From NCBI RefSeq assembly GCF_047344985.1, contig NZ_CP178861.1:682001-746000 (forward strand): a stretch of 64,000 nucleotides of DNA, given 5' to 3'. The notes beneath the pieces are model-generated. The model did no database searches. It had not been told where the DNA came from and saw only the letters and a program-made list of their open reading frames with translations. Of the stretch, positions 26,672 through 34,801 are shown piece after piece (within the stretch, counting starts at the first letter, position 1; each line of letters starts with the position of its first letter). The position numbers were made by a program, and so were the translations under genes. The DNA is from Bdellovibrio sp047344985 (GTDB taxonomy: Bacteria > Bdellovibrionota > Bdellovibrionia > Bdellovibrionales > Bdellovibrionaceae).

Positions 26672-26881
26672 CTCATTGTCCTTTCCTTTCTAAACAATAA
26701 GACGTTTTTTGGGCACTTGAAAGTCCCGCAACGGACCAAGGCTCGGTGGCCATCAACAAATAATTGTGTACGCAAAAAACTGTCTCAAAATGAGAACGGC
26801 TCGACCTTAATCCTGATATTGGCCTGACTTTGCATTACTCTTAAAGAGAAGAAGGAAAAATTCCGATATTTCCCAATAGAT
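26672..26881. other. Divergent promoter region, hydrolase-GMC operon vs coiled-coil gene
   Basis: 210 bases between divergent genes. It holds the AGGAAAGGA ribosome-binding site of the hydrolase (minus), a small palindrome TCTCAAAATGAGA near 26782, and an A/T-rich leader for the coiled-coil gene. No convincing -35/-10 pair was found. Confidence 0.5.
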
Positions 26882-28231
26882 ATGAGCAAAAAGAAAAAGA
26901 AATCTTCAGCCGCAGAGAATCTGATTGAGTCCTTGATGGATGACCTCAAGGATATTCAGTCCGAATCTTCTTACCGTGCCGCCACGGATGAAGATGATTT
27001 TTCTGGTTTGCCGACTCTGGATGACGAAGCCCACCGCGTGGAAAACACAAATGCCGGTGGCGGCAACCTCTGGGAAAATTTAGAAAAAGGAATCGAAAAG
27101 GACTTGGTCTCTTCTGAGTTTACGGGTGGGTCCGAGACTTCTGATTCTTCTGACGATCTTGATGAAGAAGCCTCTTCAGATTCTGACTTTGATATGCCAG
27201 AAGGTTTTGGCAACTTGCCACCTTCAGAGCGTTTTATGATGGGAAGTCCTTCTGCAGAAGAAGAGCATTACGATGGTCCTTCTGCCGATGGCGGTTATCA
27301 ATCCCCTGATGATATTTTCGCGGCTCCTTCAACAGAAGATATCTATAAAGGCCCTTCCGTTGATAATCTTCCGTCTGTAGAGTCTGACGATGAGGCCACT
27401 CGCCCTGTATTCAGTCCATCTGCAATGGGCGGTGGAGAAGATAAAACCGTTTCTATTCAACAAGACATGAACGTCACCTCTTCGGTGGCGGCCGGGACAG
27501 ACGCGGATAAAACTGTGGCTGTGGAAGGTTTTGCCAATGCTCGTTTGGGCGCGCGCAAAGCTCCGGATGTCGATGTGAAGGTGAGTGTTGGGAATTACCG
27601 TGGAAGCCGTGGCTCTGCCAACGTGATGACTTCCGTGGATGCAAGTTTGGCGCAAGCTGAAAACTTGAAATTGGCCCAACAACGTATTTTGGAATTGGAA
27701 AAAGAAGTTGAACATCTGCGCGGCGAAAATGAAGAACTGGCTTCGGCTGGTGAGATCATTCGCACTCGCACGGATGAACTGACAGTGCGCATTTCTTCTT
27801 TGGAAAAAGAAAAACAAGAAGTGCAAGAATCCGCACAAAGCGAGATTTTGATTTTAAAAGGCAATCTTCAGTACAAAGAAAACGAAGTTGCCAAAGCGCG
27901 TATAAAAGTCGACGAACTGGAAACTCGACTTAAATCGGACTTTAAAAAGATCCGCGTCCGCGAAAGAGAGCTGGAAAATCGTCTAGAGCTTCTGCGTGCA
28001 GAGAAGTCAGCCCTCGTTCGGTCTAAAGATGAGTATATCTTAGAACAGAAAAGAAAGATTGATCAGCTATCTCAGGAACTCGATAATTATCGTAAGAAGT
28101 GTCTTGAACTTTACAAGACTATCGAGGCCAATCAGGATCAAGTTAAACGCACCGAGCGTGCTTTGCGCTTGGCTTTAACGAATCTAGAGGCTAAAGAGGA
28201 GAACCTCGTTCCGTTGAAGAAAGCTGAGTAG
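26882..28231 (+). CDS. Coiled-coil protein with disordered acidic N-terminus and DKTV motifs
   Basis: 449 aa, no signal peptide or membrane segment. Residues 1-235 are low complexity, rich in Asp, Glu and Ser, with repeated short motifs ATRPVF, EDKTVSI and DKTVAV at about residues 173, 188 and 210. Residues about 255-445 form a long continuous coiled coil (Glu/Lys/Leu heptads). It is followed by a metallophosphoesterase, pgi and then the FHA-domain cyclase DgcB, whose N-terminal tail has EKTSI; the DKTV motifs resemble phospho-threonine sites recognised by FHA domains. Likely a filamentous scaffold, perhaps polar. No family is assigned. Confidence 0.75.
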   Translation: MSKKKKKSSAAENLIESLMDDLKDIQSESSYRAATDEDDFSGLPTLDDEAHRVENTNAGGGNLWENLEKGIEKDLVSSEFTGGSETSDSSDDLDEEASSDSDFDMPEGFGNLPPSERFMMGSPSAEEEHYDGPSADGGYQSPDDIFAAPSTEDIYKGPSVDNLPSVESDDEATRPVFSPSAMGGGEDKTVSIQQDMNVTSSVAAGTDADKTVAVEGFANARLGARKAPDVDVKVSVGNYRGSRGSANVMTSVDASLAQAENLKLAQQRILELEKEVEHLRGENEELASAGEIIRTRTDELTVRISSLEKEKQEVQESAQSEILILKGNLQYKENEVAKARIKVDELETRLKSDFKKIRVRERELENRLELLRAEKSALVRSKDEYILEQKRKIDQLSQELDNYRKKCLELYKTIEANQDQVKRTERALRLALTNLEAKEENLVPLKKAE

Positions 28232-28233
28232 TC

Positions 28234-29373
28234 ATGGATTCTGCTTCCCCAGTTGAGAGCAACGAAGGCGTTACAGTCGCCAAACCAGCTCCTGTCAAAA
28301 AGATCAAAATCATTGTGAGTGATCTCCATTTGGGGAAGGGTCGTCTTTTGGAAAAAGGCGGCATTAACTCTTTAGAAGAATTTTACTACGGTGAAAAGCT
28401 TGTTGAGTTCATTCATTTCTATTCCACGGGTGTTTACCGTGATTATGAAGTGGAGCTGATCATCAACGGCGACTTCCTCAATTTCTTGCAATGTGATTAC
28501 AAAGGACATTTTCTTTCGGTCATTACCGAGTCCGTGACTTTGGAAATTTTAAAAGAGATTGTGAAGGGGCACGCCAATGTTTTTAAAGCTTTGGCTGAAT
28601 TTGCTGCAAAGCCCGGCAATACGATTACATATATTGTCGGCAATCACGATCAGGGTATGTTGTGGCCTGCGTGTCGCGCGTTTTTAAATCAAGTGATTGG
28701 CACTCCGATTCGTTTTAAAAACATTGTGTACTTCTTTGATGGTGTGCACATCGAACACGGTCATATGCACGAAGCTGCCAATCGCATGGACCCGAAAAAG
28801 TTCTTTCTTAAAAAAGATCTTGTCGAGCCTATTTTAAATCTGCCATTTGGCTCCCATTTTTTCCTCGAAGTGGTGTTAAAGATCAAACAACATTATCCCC
28901 ACGTCGATAAAATTCGCCCGTTCGGAAAAATGGTGCGATGGTCTTTCATGAATGAAACAAAGATCATGATTAAGGCGTTCTTTATGGCGCTCGGATATTT
29001 TCTTAAGAGTGCCGTGGTGAAAGATCCTCGTCGTCACTGGCCTCTGAAACGCATTATCCAAGTCATTGCTGAAAGTGCGATCTTTCCTGATTTAAGTGAG
29101 TCAGCGCGTAAAATTTTAGGCGATGAACGTGTTCACACGGTCGTCTTTGGCCACACGCACGTGTACCAATACCGTCAGTGGTCAGAGAATAAAGAATATT
29201 TTAATACAGGGACGTGGACTGAGATCACATCTTTGGATATTGTGTCTTTGGGAAAAATCACGAAGCTGACTTACGTGCTGATCGAATACCCTGAAGACGG
29301 AGGCCGCCCTCGCGGTCGTCTGAAAGAGTGGAAGGGTTATCATCGAATCGAAGAAGACGTGGCTATTTCCTAA
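28234..29373 (+). CDS. Calcineurin-like metallophosphoesterase
   Basis: 379 aa; starts 2 bases after the previous stop, so it is co-transcribed. Motifs of the family are all visible: VSDLHLGKG (D-x-H), INGDFLNFLQ (GD), IVGNHDQGML (GNHD), EHGHMHEA and VFGHTHVYQYR with the final histidines. The closest group is the LpxH/UDP-diacylglucosamine pyrophosphatase-like branch, but the protein is over 100 residues longer than LpxH and lacks a proven substrate, so lipid A work is only a possibility. Cytoplasmic, with an acidic N-terminus (MDSASPVESNEGV). Confidence 0.85.
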   Translation: MDSASPVESNEGVTVAKPAPVKKIKIIVSDLHLGKGRLLEKGGINSLEEFYYGEKLVEFIHFYSTGVYRDYEVELIINGDFLNFLQCDYKGHFLSVITESVTLEILKEIVKGHANVFKALAEFAAKPGNTITYIVGNHDQGMLWPACRAFLNQVIGTPIRFKNIVYFFDGVHIEHGHMHEAANRMDPKKFFLKKDLVEPILNLPFGSHFFLEVVLKIKQHYPHVDKIRPFGKMVRWSFMNETKIMIKAFFMALGYFLKSAVVKDPRRHWPLKRIIQVIAESAIFPDLSESARKILGDERVHTVVFGHTHVYQYRQWSENKEYFNTGTWTEITSLDIVSLGKITKLTYVLIEYPEDGGRPRGRLKEWKGYHRIEEDVAIS

Positions 29374-29402
29374 CGGCCCAATCAGGTTAGAAGGCGGAAC
29401 GT

Positions 29403-30620
29403 ATGTTGGAAATTGCTCAAGCGGCACATAAAATTGATTCTTCTGTTCATGAAAAATGCCAAGAAGCTTTGAAAATCTTTTTGCACAGAAAAGATATCGG
29501 ATTTCCACAACTCATGGAGCGCGTTTCCTTGTGGCAGCAATCCTACAAAGTGGGCCAAGAGTTTTCTCATCGCTTCAAGCGTCTCGTCGTTGTCGGTGTG
29601 GGCGGAAGTTCTTTGGGAACCCGTGTGATCGCCGAAGTTTTCAGAGCTAAAAAATTATTCTTCGTTGATAACGTCGACGCTTTGGAATTTGAAACCTTAA
29701 TCGAGGAATTAGGCGATTTGCGCGAAGTGGGTTGGGTTTTCATTTCTAAAAGTGGAACGACGATTGAAACACTGTGTGCTTTGGAATTCCTCGATCAAAT
29801 TTTTAAGGAAGAAAATCTTCATTTGGCAGCTCAAAGTGTCGTGATTTCGGAAAACAAAGAAAACACACTGACAAAATGGGCTAAGAAAAACGAAGTGCCC
29901 ATGTGTGAAATTCCTGTGGATGTCGGAGGACGTTTTTCTGTTCTTTCTCCAGTGGGAATGATGCCTGCGGCCTTTCTTGGTTTGGATTTAGAAAAATTCC
30001 GCGTTGGAGCGATGCGCGCTCTTAACGACACTTCTCTTGTGACACAAACTATGGCGCAAGTCGCACAAAGTTTTGATCGCAACGAGTGGATCACGCTTCT
30101 TTGGTCTTACAATTCGCGTTTAAAAGATTTTGGTTCTTGGTTTCAACAACTGTGGGCGGAGTCTTTAGCGAAGGGGCAAGGACGTGGCGGCGGTGAAGCT
30201 CCGCGTGCAAGTACACCGATGTCAGCTGTGGGCGCTTGTGATCAACACTCCATTTTGCAACAAGTGATGGAAGGCGCTCGCGATAAGTTTGTGATATTTG
30301 TGCGAGTTGAAGAATCTGAAGCGGGTTCTCAGCGCCTTCATAAAACTCAATTCTCTGAGACAGCAGATCTTGAAGGTCGCACCATGGGTGAACTTTTGAG
30401 GGCAGAAGCTGTGGCCACACAAGAAGCACTGACGCAGAATGGAGTTTCTACTCTCACGCTTAAGACAAAAGTCTTAGATGAGCACACTCTGGGATATATG
30501 TTCATGTACTGGCAGCTTGTTGTCGCGGGCCTCGGCGAGTACATGCAAATTGATGCTTTTAATCAACCTGGTGTTGAGCTAGGCAAGAGACTAGCGAAAG
30601 CAAAATTGAAGAAAGCATGA
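29403..30620 (+). CDS. pgi: Glucose-6-phosphate isomerase
   Basis: 405 aa, shorter than the 550-aa E. coli type, matching the compact bacterial form. It interconverts glucose 6-phosphate and fructose 6-phosphate. Seen: VVVGVGGSSLGTRV (sugar-phosphate site), WVFISKSGTTIETL (SIS-type Ser/Thr loop), VGGRFSVLSPVGMM (Arg/His neighbourhood) and the C-terminal DAFNQPGVELGKRLAK with the catalytic lysine. It lies just before dgcB and its stop overlaps the dgcB promoter region. Confidence 0.93.
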   Translation: MLEIAQAAHKIDSSVHEKCQEALKIFLHRKDIGFPQLMERVSLWQQSYKVGQEFSHRFKRLVVVGVGGSSLGTRVIAEVFRAKKLFFVDNVDALEFETLIEELGDLREVGWVFISKSGTTIETLCALEFLDQIFKEENLHLAAQSVVISENKENTLTKWAKKNEVPMCEIPVDVGGRFSVLSPVGMMPAAFLGLDLEKFRVGAMRALNDTSLVTQTMAQVAQSFDRNEWITLLWSYNSRLKDFGSWFQQLWAESLAKGQGRGGGEAPRASTPMSAVGACDQHSILQQVMEGARDKFVIFVRVEESEAGSQRLHKTQFSETADLEGRTMGELLRAEAVATQEALTQNGVSTLTLKTKVLDEHTLGYMFMYWQLVVAGLGEYMQIDAFNQPGVELGKRLAKAKLKKA

Positions 30621-30650
30621 TTGTCATTCGTCGGTGGGAAGCCGTATACT
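30621..30650 (+). promoter_or_regulatory. Sigma-70-type promoter for dgcB
   Basis: TTGTCA (30621-30626), an 18-base spacer and TATACT (30645-30650) directly follow the pgi stop. The first base of the transcript is expected near 30657-30658, i.e. at the ATG of dgcB. Confidence 0.65.
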
Positions 30651-30657
30651 TTTTTGT

Positions 30658-31590
30658 ATGGCTCACAACGATGACAACTCCGACAATTTAGAAAAAACCA
30701 GTATAGTCGCTAGTGATACGTTCAAAGGACGTCTGAAAGAGGCTGATGAAGTTCCTCCGGCAATCGTTGTTTTGATCGGTCCTCCAGGTTATGTGGGTAA
30801 ACAGTATCCTATTACGGCCAACGACATCGTGATTGGTCGCTCTGTGGAAAGCCAAGTTTATATCGATGATAAAAGTTTGAGCCGCTCGCATGCAAAATTC
30901 GCAGTGAATGGCAGTGAAGTGTCTGTGATCGATTTGGGTTCAACGAATAAGACGATCGTGAATGGCCAAGTCATCCCGCCACTCGCTTCTTGCTTATTAA
31001 AAAACAACGATCAAATCAAAACGGGCAACGTTATTTTCAAATTCCTTGAAAAAGGAAGTATTGAAGCGATGACGAACGCGGCGATGTACGAACGCGCGCA
31101 GAAAGACGCTTTGACAGGTGCTCACTCCAAAGGAGCCTTGATCGAAAAAGGCCCTGAGGCGATAAAGCGTGCCGAAGTTTTGAACGAACCTCTGAGTCTT
31201 GTGACTTTCGATATCGATCATTTTAAAAAGATCAACGACAACTACGGCCATCCGGGCGGTGACCATGTGTTGAAAGAACTTTGCCGAATCGTGATCACAA
31301 AACTCATCCGCTCTAACGACTTCTTTGCTCGTTACGGTGGGGAAGAGTTTGTTCTTCTTCTTTCTGGTTCGTCTTTAAAAACAGCCGGCGAAGTGGGTGA
31401 GCGTATTCGTCAAACAATCGAAGCGCATGAGTTTGTATTTGAAGGTAAAAAAATTCCTGTGACGATTTCCGTGGGAGTAGCGACAAAACTTCCGAATGAA
31501 ACGGAATGGAATCAAATCTATGACCGTGCCGATAAAGCTTTGTATCAATCCAAACAAGGCGGCCGCAACCGCGTGACGGTGGCTCAGTAA
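30658..31590 (+). CDS. dgcB: FHA-GGDEF diguanylate cyclase DgcB (predation invasion)
   Basis: 310 aa from ATG 30658; an in-frame GTG at 30634 lies within the promoter. Residues 8-20 hold the tail EKTSIV (Thr14). An FHA domain follows (about 34-130: VIGRSVESQ, LSRSHAKF, GSTNKTIVNG with phospho-threonine contacts), then a GGDEF domain with RYGGEEFV and a complete RxxD inhibitory site five residues ahead (RSND). In B. bacteriovorus, DgcB is needed for prey invasion and its FHA domain reads its own phosphorylated N-terminal tail (published work on DgcB). The gene follows pgi, has no ribosome-binding site and may be leaderless. Confidence 0.93.
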   Translation: MAHNDDNSDNLEKTSIVASDTFKGRLKEADEVPPAIVVLIGPPGYVGKQYPITANDIVIGRSVESQVYIDDKSLSRSHAKFAVNGSEVSVIDLGSTNKTIVNGQVIPPLASCLLKNNDQIKTGNVIFKFLEKGSIEAMTNAAMYERAQKDALTGAHSKGALIEKGPEAIKRAEVLNEPLSLVTFDIDHFKKINDNYGHPGGDHVLKELCRIVITKLIRSNDFFARYGGEEFVLLLSGSSLKTAGEVGERIRQTIEAHEFVFEGKKIPVTISVGVATKLPNETEWNQIYDRADKALYQSKQGGRNRVTVAQ

Positions 31591-31614
31591 GATAGAAGCA
31601 TTTAATTGAAAATT

Positions 31615-31646
31615 AAAAAAGGCCGTGAAAAACGGCCTTTTTTATT
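31615..31646 (+). terminator. Rho-independent terminator after dgcB
   Basis: AAAAAAGGCCGT and ACGGCCTTTTTT pair around the loop GAAAA, followed by a T-rich tract; 25 bases beyond the dgcB stop. Confidence 0.92.
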
Positions 31647-31778
31647 TGTCTAAGGTTTTAGAATTAAGGTCTTTTTCTTAAGACAAATATTCCCGATCTC
31701 AATTTTAACTCAGTTTAAAAGCAAAATATCTCGGCCTTTTCTTTGAATATCCTCCCAGCAACCAAATGGAGGTGAATC

Positions 31779-32519
31779 ATGAATCAAACCGTTATCAAAT
31801 CAATCCTTGCTCTTTCCGCGCTTTACATGCTTTCTGGTTGTGCGGCGACACAAGTGGCCTTGTCAAAAAAGAACTTAGATGTTCAGACGAAAATGAGCGC
31901 AACGCTCTTTCTTGATCCGATCGATGAAGAAAAAAGAAAAACTATTTATGTTGTGGTGAAAAATACCTCTGATAAGTCTGAGTTCCAAATCTCAGATGAA
32001 ATGCGCAATGCTTTGCAGTCTAAAGGCTTTAAAGTGGTTTCAAAAATGAATCAAGCGGCTTTTGTTCTACAAGTAAACGTCTTGCAGGTAGGTAAAGCCG
32101 ATCCTAACGCGGCCGAAGCAGCGATGTATAAAGGTTATGGCGCGGACGGTGTCGCTTTGGGGGCGGGAGCGGCCTACGTTGCTGGTGGAAGTGACAAAGC
32201 AATGGTCGGTGCCGGCATCTTAGGAGGTATTGCTTCCGTAGTCGCAGATTCTCTTGTTAAAGACGTTCACTTTAGCGTCATTACAGATGTGCAAATCAAA
32301 GAACGTCTGTCAGGAAAAGGCAAAGCGCAGAATACAACTCTGCACTACAATGAATCAGGTACTAGCGGAGGTACGTTTTCGAGTTATTCTGAAAAATCCG
32401 AGTGGAAGATTTATCAAACACGGATCTTGAGTTCAGCTAATAAAGTGAATCTAGAATTTGCGCAGGCGGCGCCGGAATTAAAACGAGCGTTGGTGCAAAG
32501 TATCTCTGGAATTTTCTAA
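31779..32519 (+). CDS. TraT-like outer-membrane lipoprotein
   Basis: 246 aa with GGAGG before the start. Lipobox LSGC (Cys21) and the TraT pattern: VALSKKNLDVQTKMS, FLDP, YVVVKNTSDK, a small-residue membrane segment (GADGVALGAGAAYVAGG and MVGAGILGGIASVVADSLV) and VQIKERLSG. Plasmid TraT is an oligomeric surface lipoprotein giving complement resistance and surface exclusion; a chromosomal copy in a predator could be a surface protector, which is inference. Monocistronic between two terminators. Confidence 0.88.
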   Translation: MNQTVIKSILALSALYMLSGCAATQVALSKKNLDVQTKMSATLFLDPIDEEKRKTIYVVVKNTSDKSEFQISDEMRNALQSKGFKVVSKMNQAAFVLQVNVLQVGKADPNAAEAAMYKGYGADGVALGAGAAYVAGGSDKAMVGAGILGGIASVVADSLVKDVHFSVITDVQIKERLSGKGKAQNTTLHYNESGTSGGTFSSYSEKSEWKIYQTRILSSANKVNLEFAQAAPELKRALVQSISGIF

Positions 32520-32533
32520 GAAAATTTCAACTC

Positions 32534-32567
32534 AAGCCCAAGAATTCAATCTTGGGCTTTTATTTTT
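32534..32567. terminator. Shared terminator between TraT-like and peptidase-like genes
   Basis: AAGCCCAAGA/TCTTGGGCTT arms around ATTCAA, followed by a T-rich tract that lies at the 3' end of the convergent gene. It serves the plus-strand gene clearly and probably the minus-strand one too. Confidence 0.8.
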
Positions 32568-33345
32568 CCTCAACGATAGAAATTAGACTCCAAGACAGAG
32601 GCACACCAAAAGCAAACGCAGAAAGATCCTGCCGTGTTGCGGGCTTTAATTGAATCACTGGTGTTGTATCCGTGAGGGATGTCACGAAGTTCACGCGCAC
32701 CAAAGAAAAACGATTTGGATTTTCAGGATCAATCACTCCTAAAAGTTTATTGTCGCGATCCGCAAAGACTTTCAAAACAAAATGATTTCCGCGCACCAAA
32801 GGACGATCCATCAAATCATCCGGCAGTGGAATATTTCTTCCCGGTCTTCCAGGACGCAATCCTGGCTCTGGCGGCCTTGGAATTTCGCGGAAGTTCAACA
32901 TCAGGATTTGCACGGCAGGACTCCAGATGTCGTCTTCTTGAATTGTAACACCGGAACCATAGCGGCCTTTAATGACATAATCCTGTTTGATTCCCAGCTT
33001 GCCGTTCAGAGTTTTTAAAAATGCCACAAGATCCGGTTCGACAAGGCCTTGATTGATATCGATGTGCTTTGCGCGAAGATCGTCGCCCACCTCACGCACT
33101 AACTCCACCAGATGCTCTTTGCTGTAGGGCTGTTGAAGCGATTTAAGCTGCAACCAATTCACAGCACTGGTAGGCCCGCACAAGGAACTGTCAGATTTTC
33201 CGGGAGCCACACCTCGTTCAAAGAAAAGGCTGTCGTTTTGATTGAGCATTAAAGCGGGGAGGTCGTTCTCTGCCGGAAGAACAACGGCGAAAGAAAGAAC
33301 TCCATATAATAAGACGGAAAAGAAAAGGCCCCAGGTTTTTGTCAT
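32560..33345 (-). CDS. Secreted papain-like (C39-like) protein, 261 aa
   Basis: Signal peptide at residues 1-24. A SLCGPTSAVNWLQ segment near residue 55 resembles the Cys-x3-Ser site of C39-like peptidases, and RGNHFVLKV (about residue 190) and GVIDPENP supply the His and Asp that complete a Cys-His-Asp triad. A Pro/Arg-rich loop (PRPPEPGLRPGRPGR) lies between. Exported cysteine peptidase activity is inferred only from these three motifs. Monocistronic, convergent with the TraT-like gene. Confidence 0.6.
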   Translation of the reverse strand: MTKTWGLFFSVLLYGVLSFAVVLPAENDLPALMLNQNDSLFFERGVAPGKSDSSLCGPTSAVNWLQLKSLQQPYSKEHLVELVREVGDDLRAKHIDINQGLVEPDLVAFLKTLNGKLGIKQDYVIKGRYGSGVTIQEDDIWSPAVQILMLNFREIPRPPEPGLRPGRPGRNIPLPDDLMDRPLVRGNHFVLKVFADRDNKLLGVIDPENPNRFSLVRVNFVTSLTDTTPVIQLKPATRQDLSAFAFGVPLSWSLISIVEEK

Positions 33346-33672
33346 GCGGTGGTTTTAGCAGATTACATATATAGACAAAATATTCGGGCGCGGTTTTCGT
33401 AATCTTTCTAGGCCCACAATGCTCCAGGACCTTCATCCGGGGTCATAAGAAATGCTAATACGTGTCATAACAAAATGCGTAATTCCTAAGATATTTCATA
33501 TATTTAGGGCCACTTTGACTATGCTTCCATCGGCATCATCGTTGCATTAATGAAACACTGTAGGCACCGCGGGTTTGGGGGCGAATTTACCGGGGGCTGA
33601 GGGGGGCGAAATGGCCTTTCTGGGAAAAAAATTCAGAACGTTAACCGAATTTAGACAGAAACGAGTCATATT
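33346..33672. other. 327-base intergenic region upstream of ECF sigma gene
   Basis: The longest gene-free stretch in the window, between divergent genes. It holds an A/T-rich part (33440-33510), a lone TTGACT at 33515 without a good -10, and a G-rich tract with four runs (33571-33606). No ORF of note, RNA gene or terminator was recognised. The promoter of the ECF sigma gene probably lies here. Confidence 0.7.
33571..33606 (+). other. Putative G-quadruplex tract upstream of ECF sigma gene
   Basis: Four runs of three to six G (33571-33573, 33577-33581, 33592-33596, 33601-33606) with loops of 3, 10 and 4 bases. It satisfies the usual quadruplex pattern on the coding strand in an otherwise medium-G+C region, 67 bases before the sigma ATG. 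Whether it forms is untested. Confidence 0.55.
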
Positions 33673-34293
33673 ATGGAGAGAGATCTAGTAGTGACGGATC
33701 TTGAACTGGTTGAAAAAGTAAAGTCTGGTGACAGGCGTTCTTTTTCCGAACTCGTGAAACGACATCAAAGAAGTGTGCTGCGGTTGAGTTTGAGGTTTGT
33801 GAAGGACATGGACACAGCGGAAGATGTGACGCAAGAAGCGTTCATCAAAGCTTACGAGAAGCTGAACTCTTTTGAGGGCAGAGCTTCTTTCAAAAGCTGG
33901 TTGTTCCAAATTGCAGTGAATACTGCGAGGAACAAAATCCGCGAGTCAAAGCGTGACACCGTCGATATCGACGATGTGCAGTTAGCGGTGGATGCCGAAG
34001 CTGAGAACACATTAGTTCATACGGCGGTGGCAGATATCCTTCACAGTGAAGTGGAGAAATTGCCGTTTAAACAAAAAACAGCGTTGGTACTTCGTGTTTA
34101 CGAAGACCTCAGCTTTAACGAAATTGCCGATATCATGCAGTGTCCATACGACACAGCGAAGGCGAACTACCGCCACGCTCTCATGAAGCTTCGTCAAACT
34201 TTTGAGCAAAGTTCCGAGCTCAAAAACTGGACGGAGGAAGTTGGTGGTTTCTTTATGGAAGTAAACCAAAGATTTGCGGAAGCAGAGGGATAA
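33673..34293 (+). CDS. ECF-type RNA polymerase sigma factor (RpoE-like)
   Basis: 206 aa. Region 2 (about 12-90): FSELVKRHQRSVLRLSLRF, DMDTAEDVTQEAFIKAYEKL, FKSWLFQIAVNTARNKIR; region 4 (about 125-185): LPFKQKTALVLRVYEDLSFNEIADIMQ, YDTAKANYRHALMKLR. No region 1 or 3, so Group IV. The start ATG has no good ribosome-binding site; GTG 33691, preceded by GGAGAG, is an alternative. It is followed 4 bases later by a membrane protein gene that fits an anti-sigma partner. Confidence 0.93.
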   Translation: MERDLVVTDLELVEKVKSGDRRSFSELVKRHQRSVLRLSLRFVKDMDTAEDVTQEAFIKAYEKLNSFEGRASFKSWLFQIAVNTARNKIRESKRDTVDIDDVQLAVDAEAENTLVHTAVADILHSEVEKLPFKQKTALVLRVYEDLSFNEIADIMQCPYDTAKANYRHALMKLRQTFEQSSELKNWTEEVGGFFMEVNQRFAEAEG

Positions 34294-34297
34294 ATCA

Positions 34298-34777
34298 ATG
34301 GACCGTATCGAACCGATGGATCGTATGGATAAAGTGCGCAAAGGGCTGAAAGCCAGCGATGATCTTGAACTCCCGATGAGCGAAGATTTCTTCGATCGTC
34401 TGCACGACAAGATCATGGCCGAGGTTGAGCAAACCGAAATTGCTCCGGCTCCCATCCTCATGACCCCCAGAAATGTTTTGCGCGCTCACTGGCGAGGATG
34501 GCTTTATCCGGCAGGCGGTGTGATGTCTTTGTTTCTGTTCTCAGCCTTGTTGTTGAGTCAGGTGTCAAAAGTAAACCAGTCTATGCAACGCGTGGGTTTA
34601 TTGAGTGACGGTCACGAGCGTATTGTGGCGCAAGCACTTCTGTCCCCAGAGGACCTATCCCAGACTTTAATCAGCACGCAGAGCGAATCTGACTTTTTTA
34701 TGGACGTAGCTAGCGAATCATTCGAAAATTTATCTGTAGCAAAATTCAATAAAATCATGGGTGAAAGCGGACGCTAA
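34298..34777 (+). CDS. Single-pass membrane protein, likely anti-sigma partner
   Basis: 159 aa from ATG 34298 (GAGGGATAAATCA before it). Cytoplasmic N-terminal region (about 65 residues, two amphipathic helices, MSEDFFDRLHDKIMAEVEQTE), one membrane helix (GWLYPAGGVMSLFLFSALLLS, about 68-88) and a short periplasmic tail. The position directly after an ECF sigma gene, the one-helix layout and the absence of other domains suggest an anti-sigma factor, but no zinc-binding (ZAS) or RseA signature is seen, so the family is not recognised. Confidence 0.65.
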   Translation: MDRIEPMDRMDKVRKGLKASDDLELPMSEDFFDRLHDKIMAEVEQTEIAPAPILMTPRNVLRAHWRGWLYPAGGVMSLFLFSALLLSQVSKVNQSMQRVGLLSDGHERIVAQALLSPEDLSQTLISTQSESDFFMDVASESFENLSVAKFNKIMGESGR

Positions 34778-34801
34778 TTCACCCTTTTCGGGTGAGTTGA
34801 C

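Noticed and set aside
33515..33543. TTGACT as a promoter -35 for the ECF sigma gene
   Set aside because: At 16-18 bases downstream there is no acceptable -10 hexamer (ATCGTT or neighbours).
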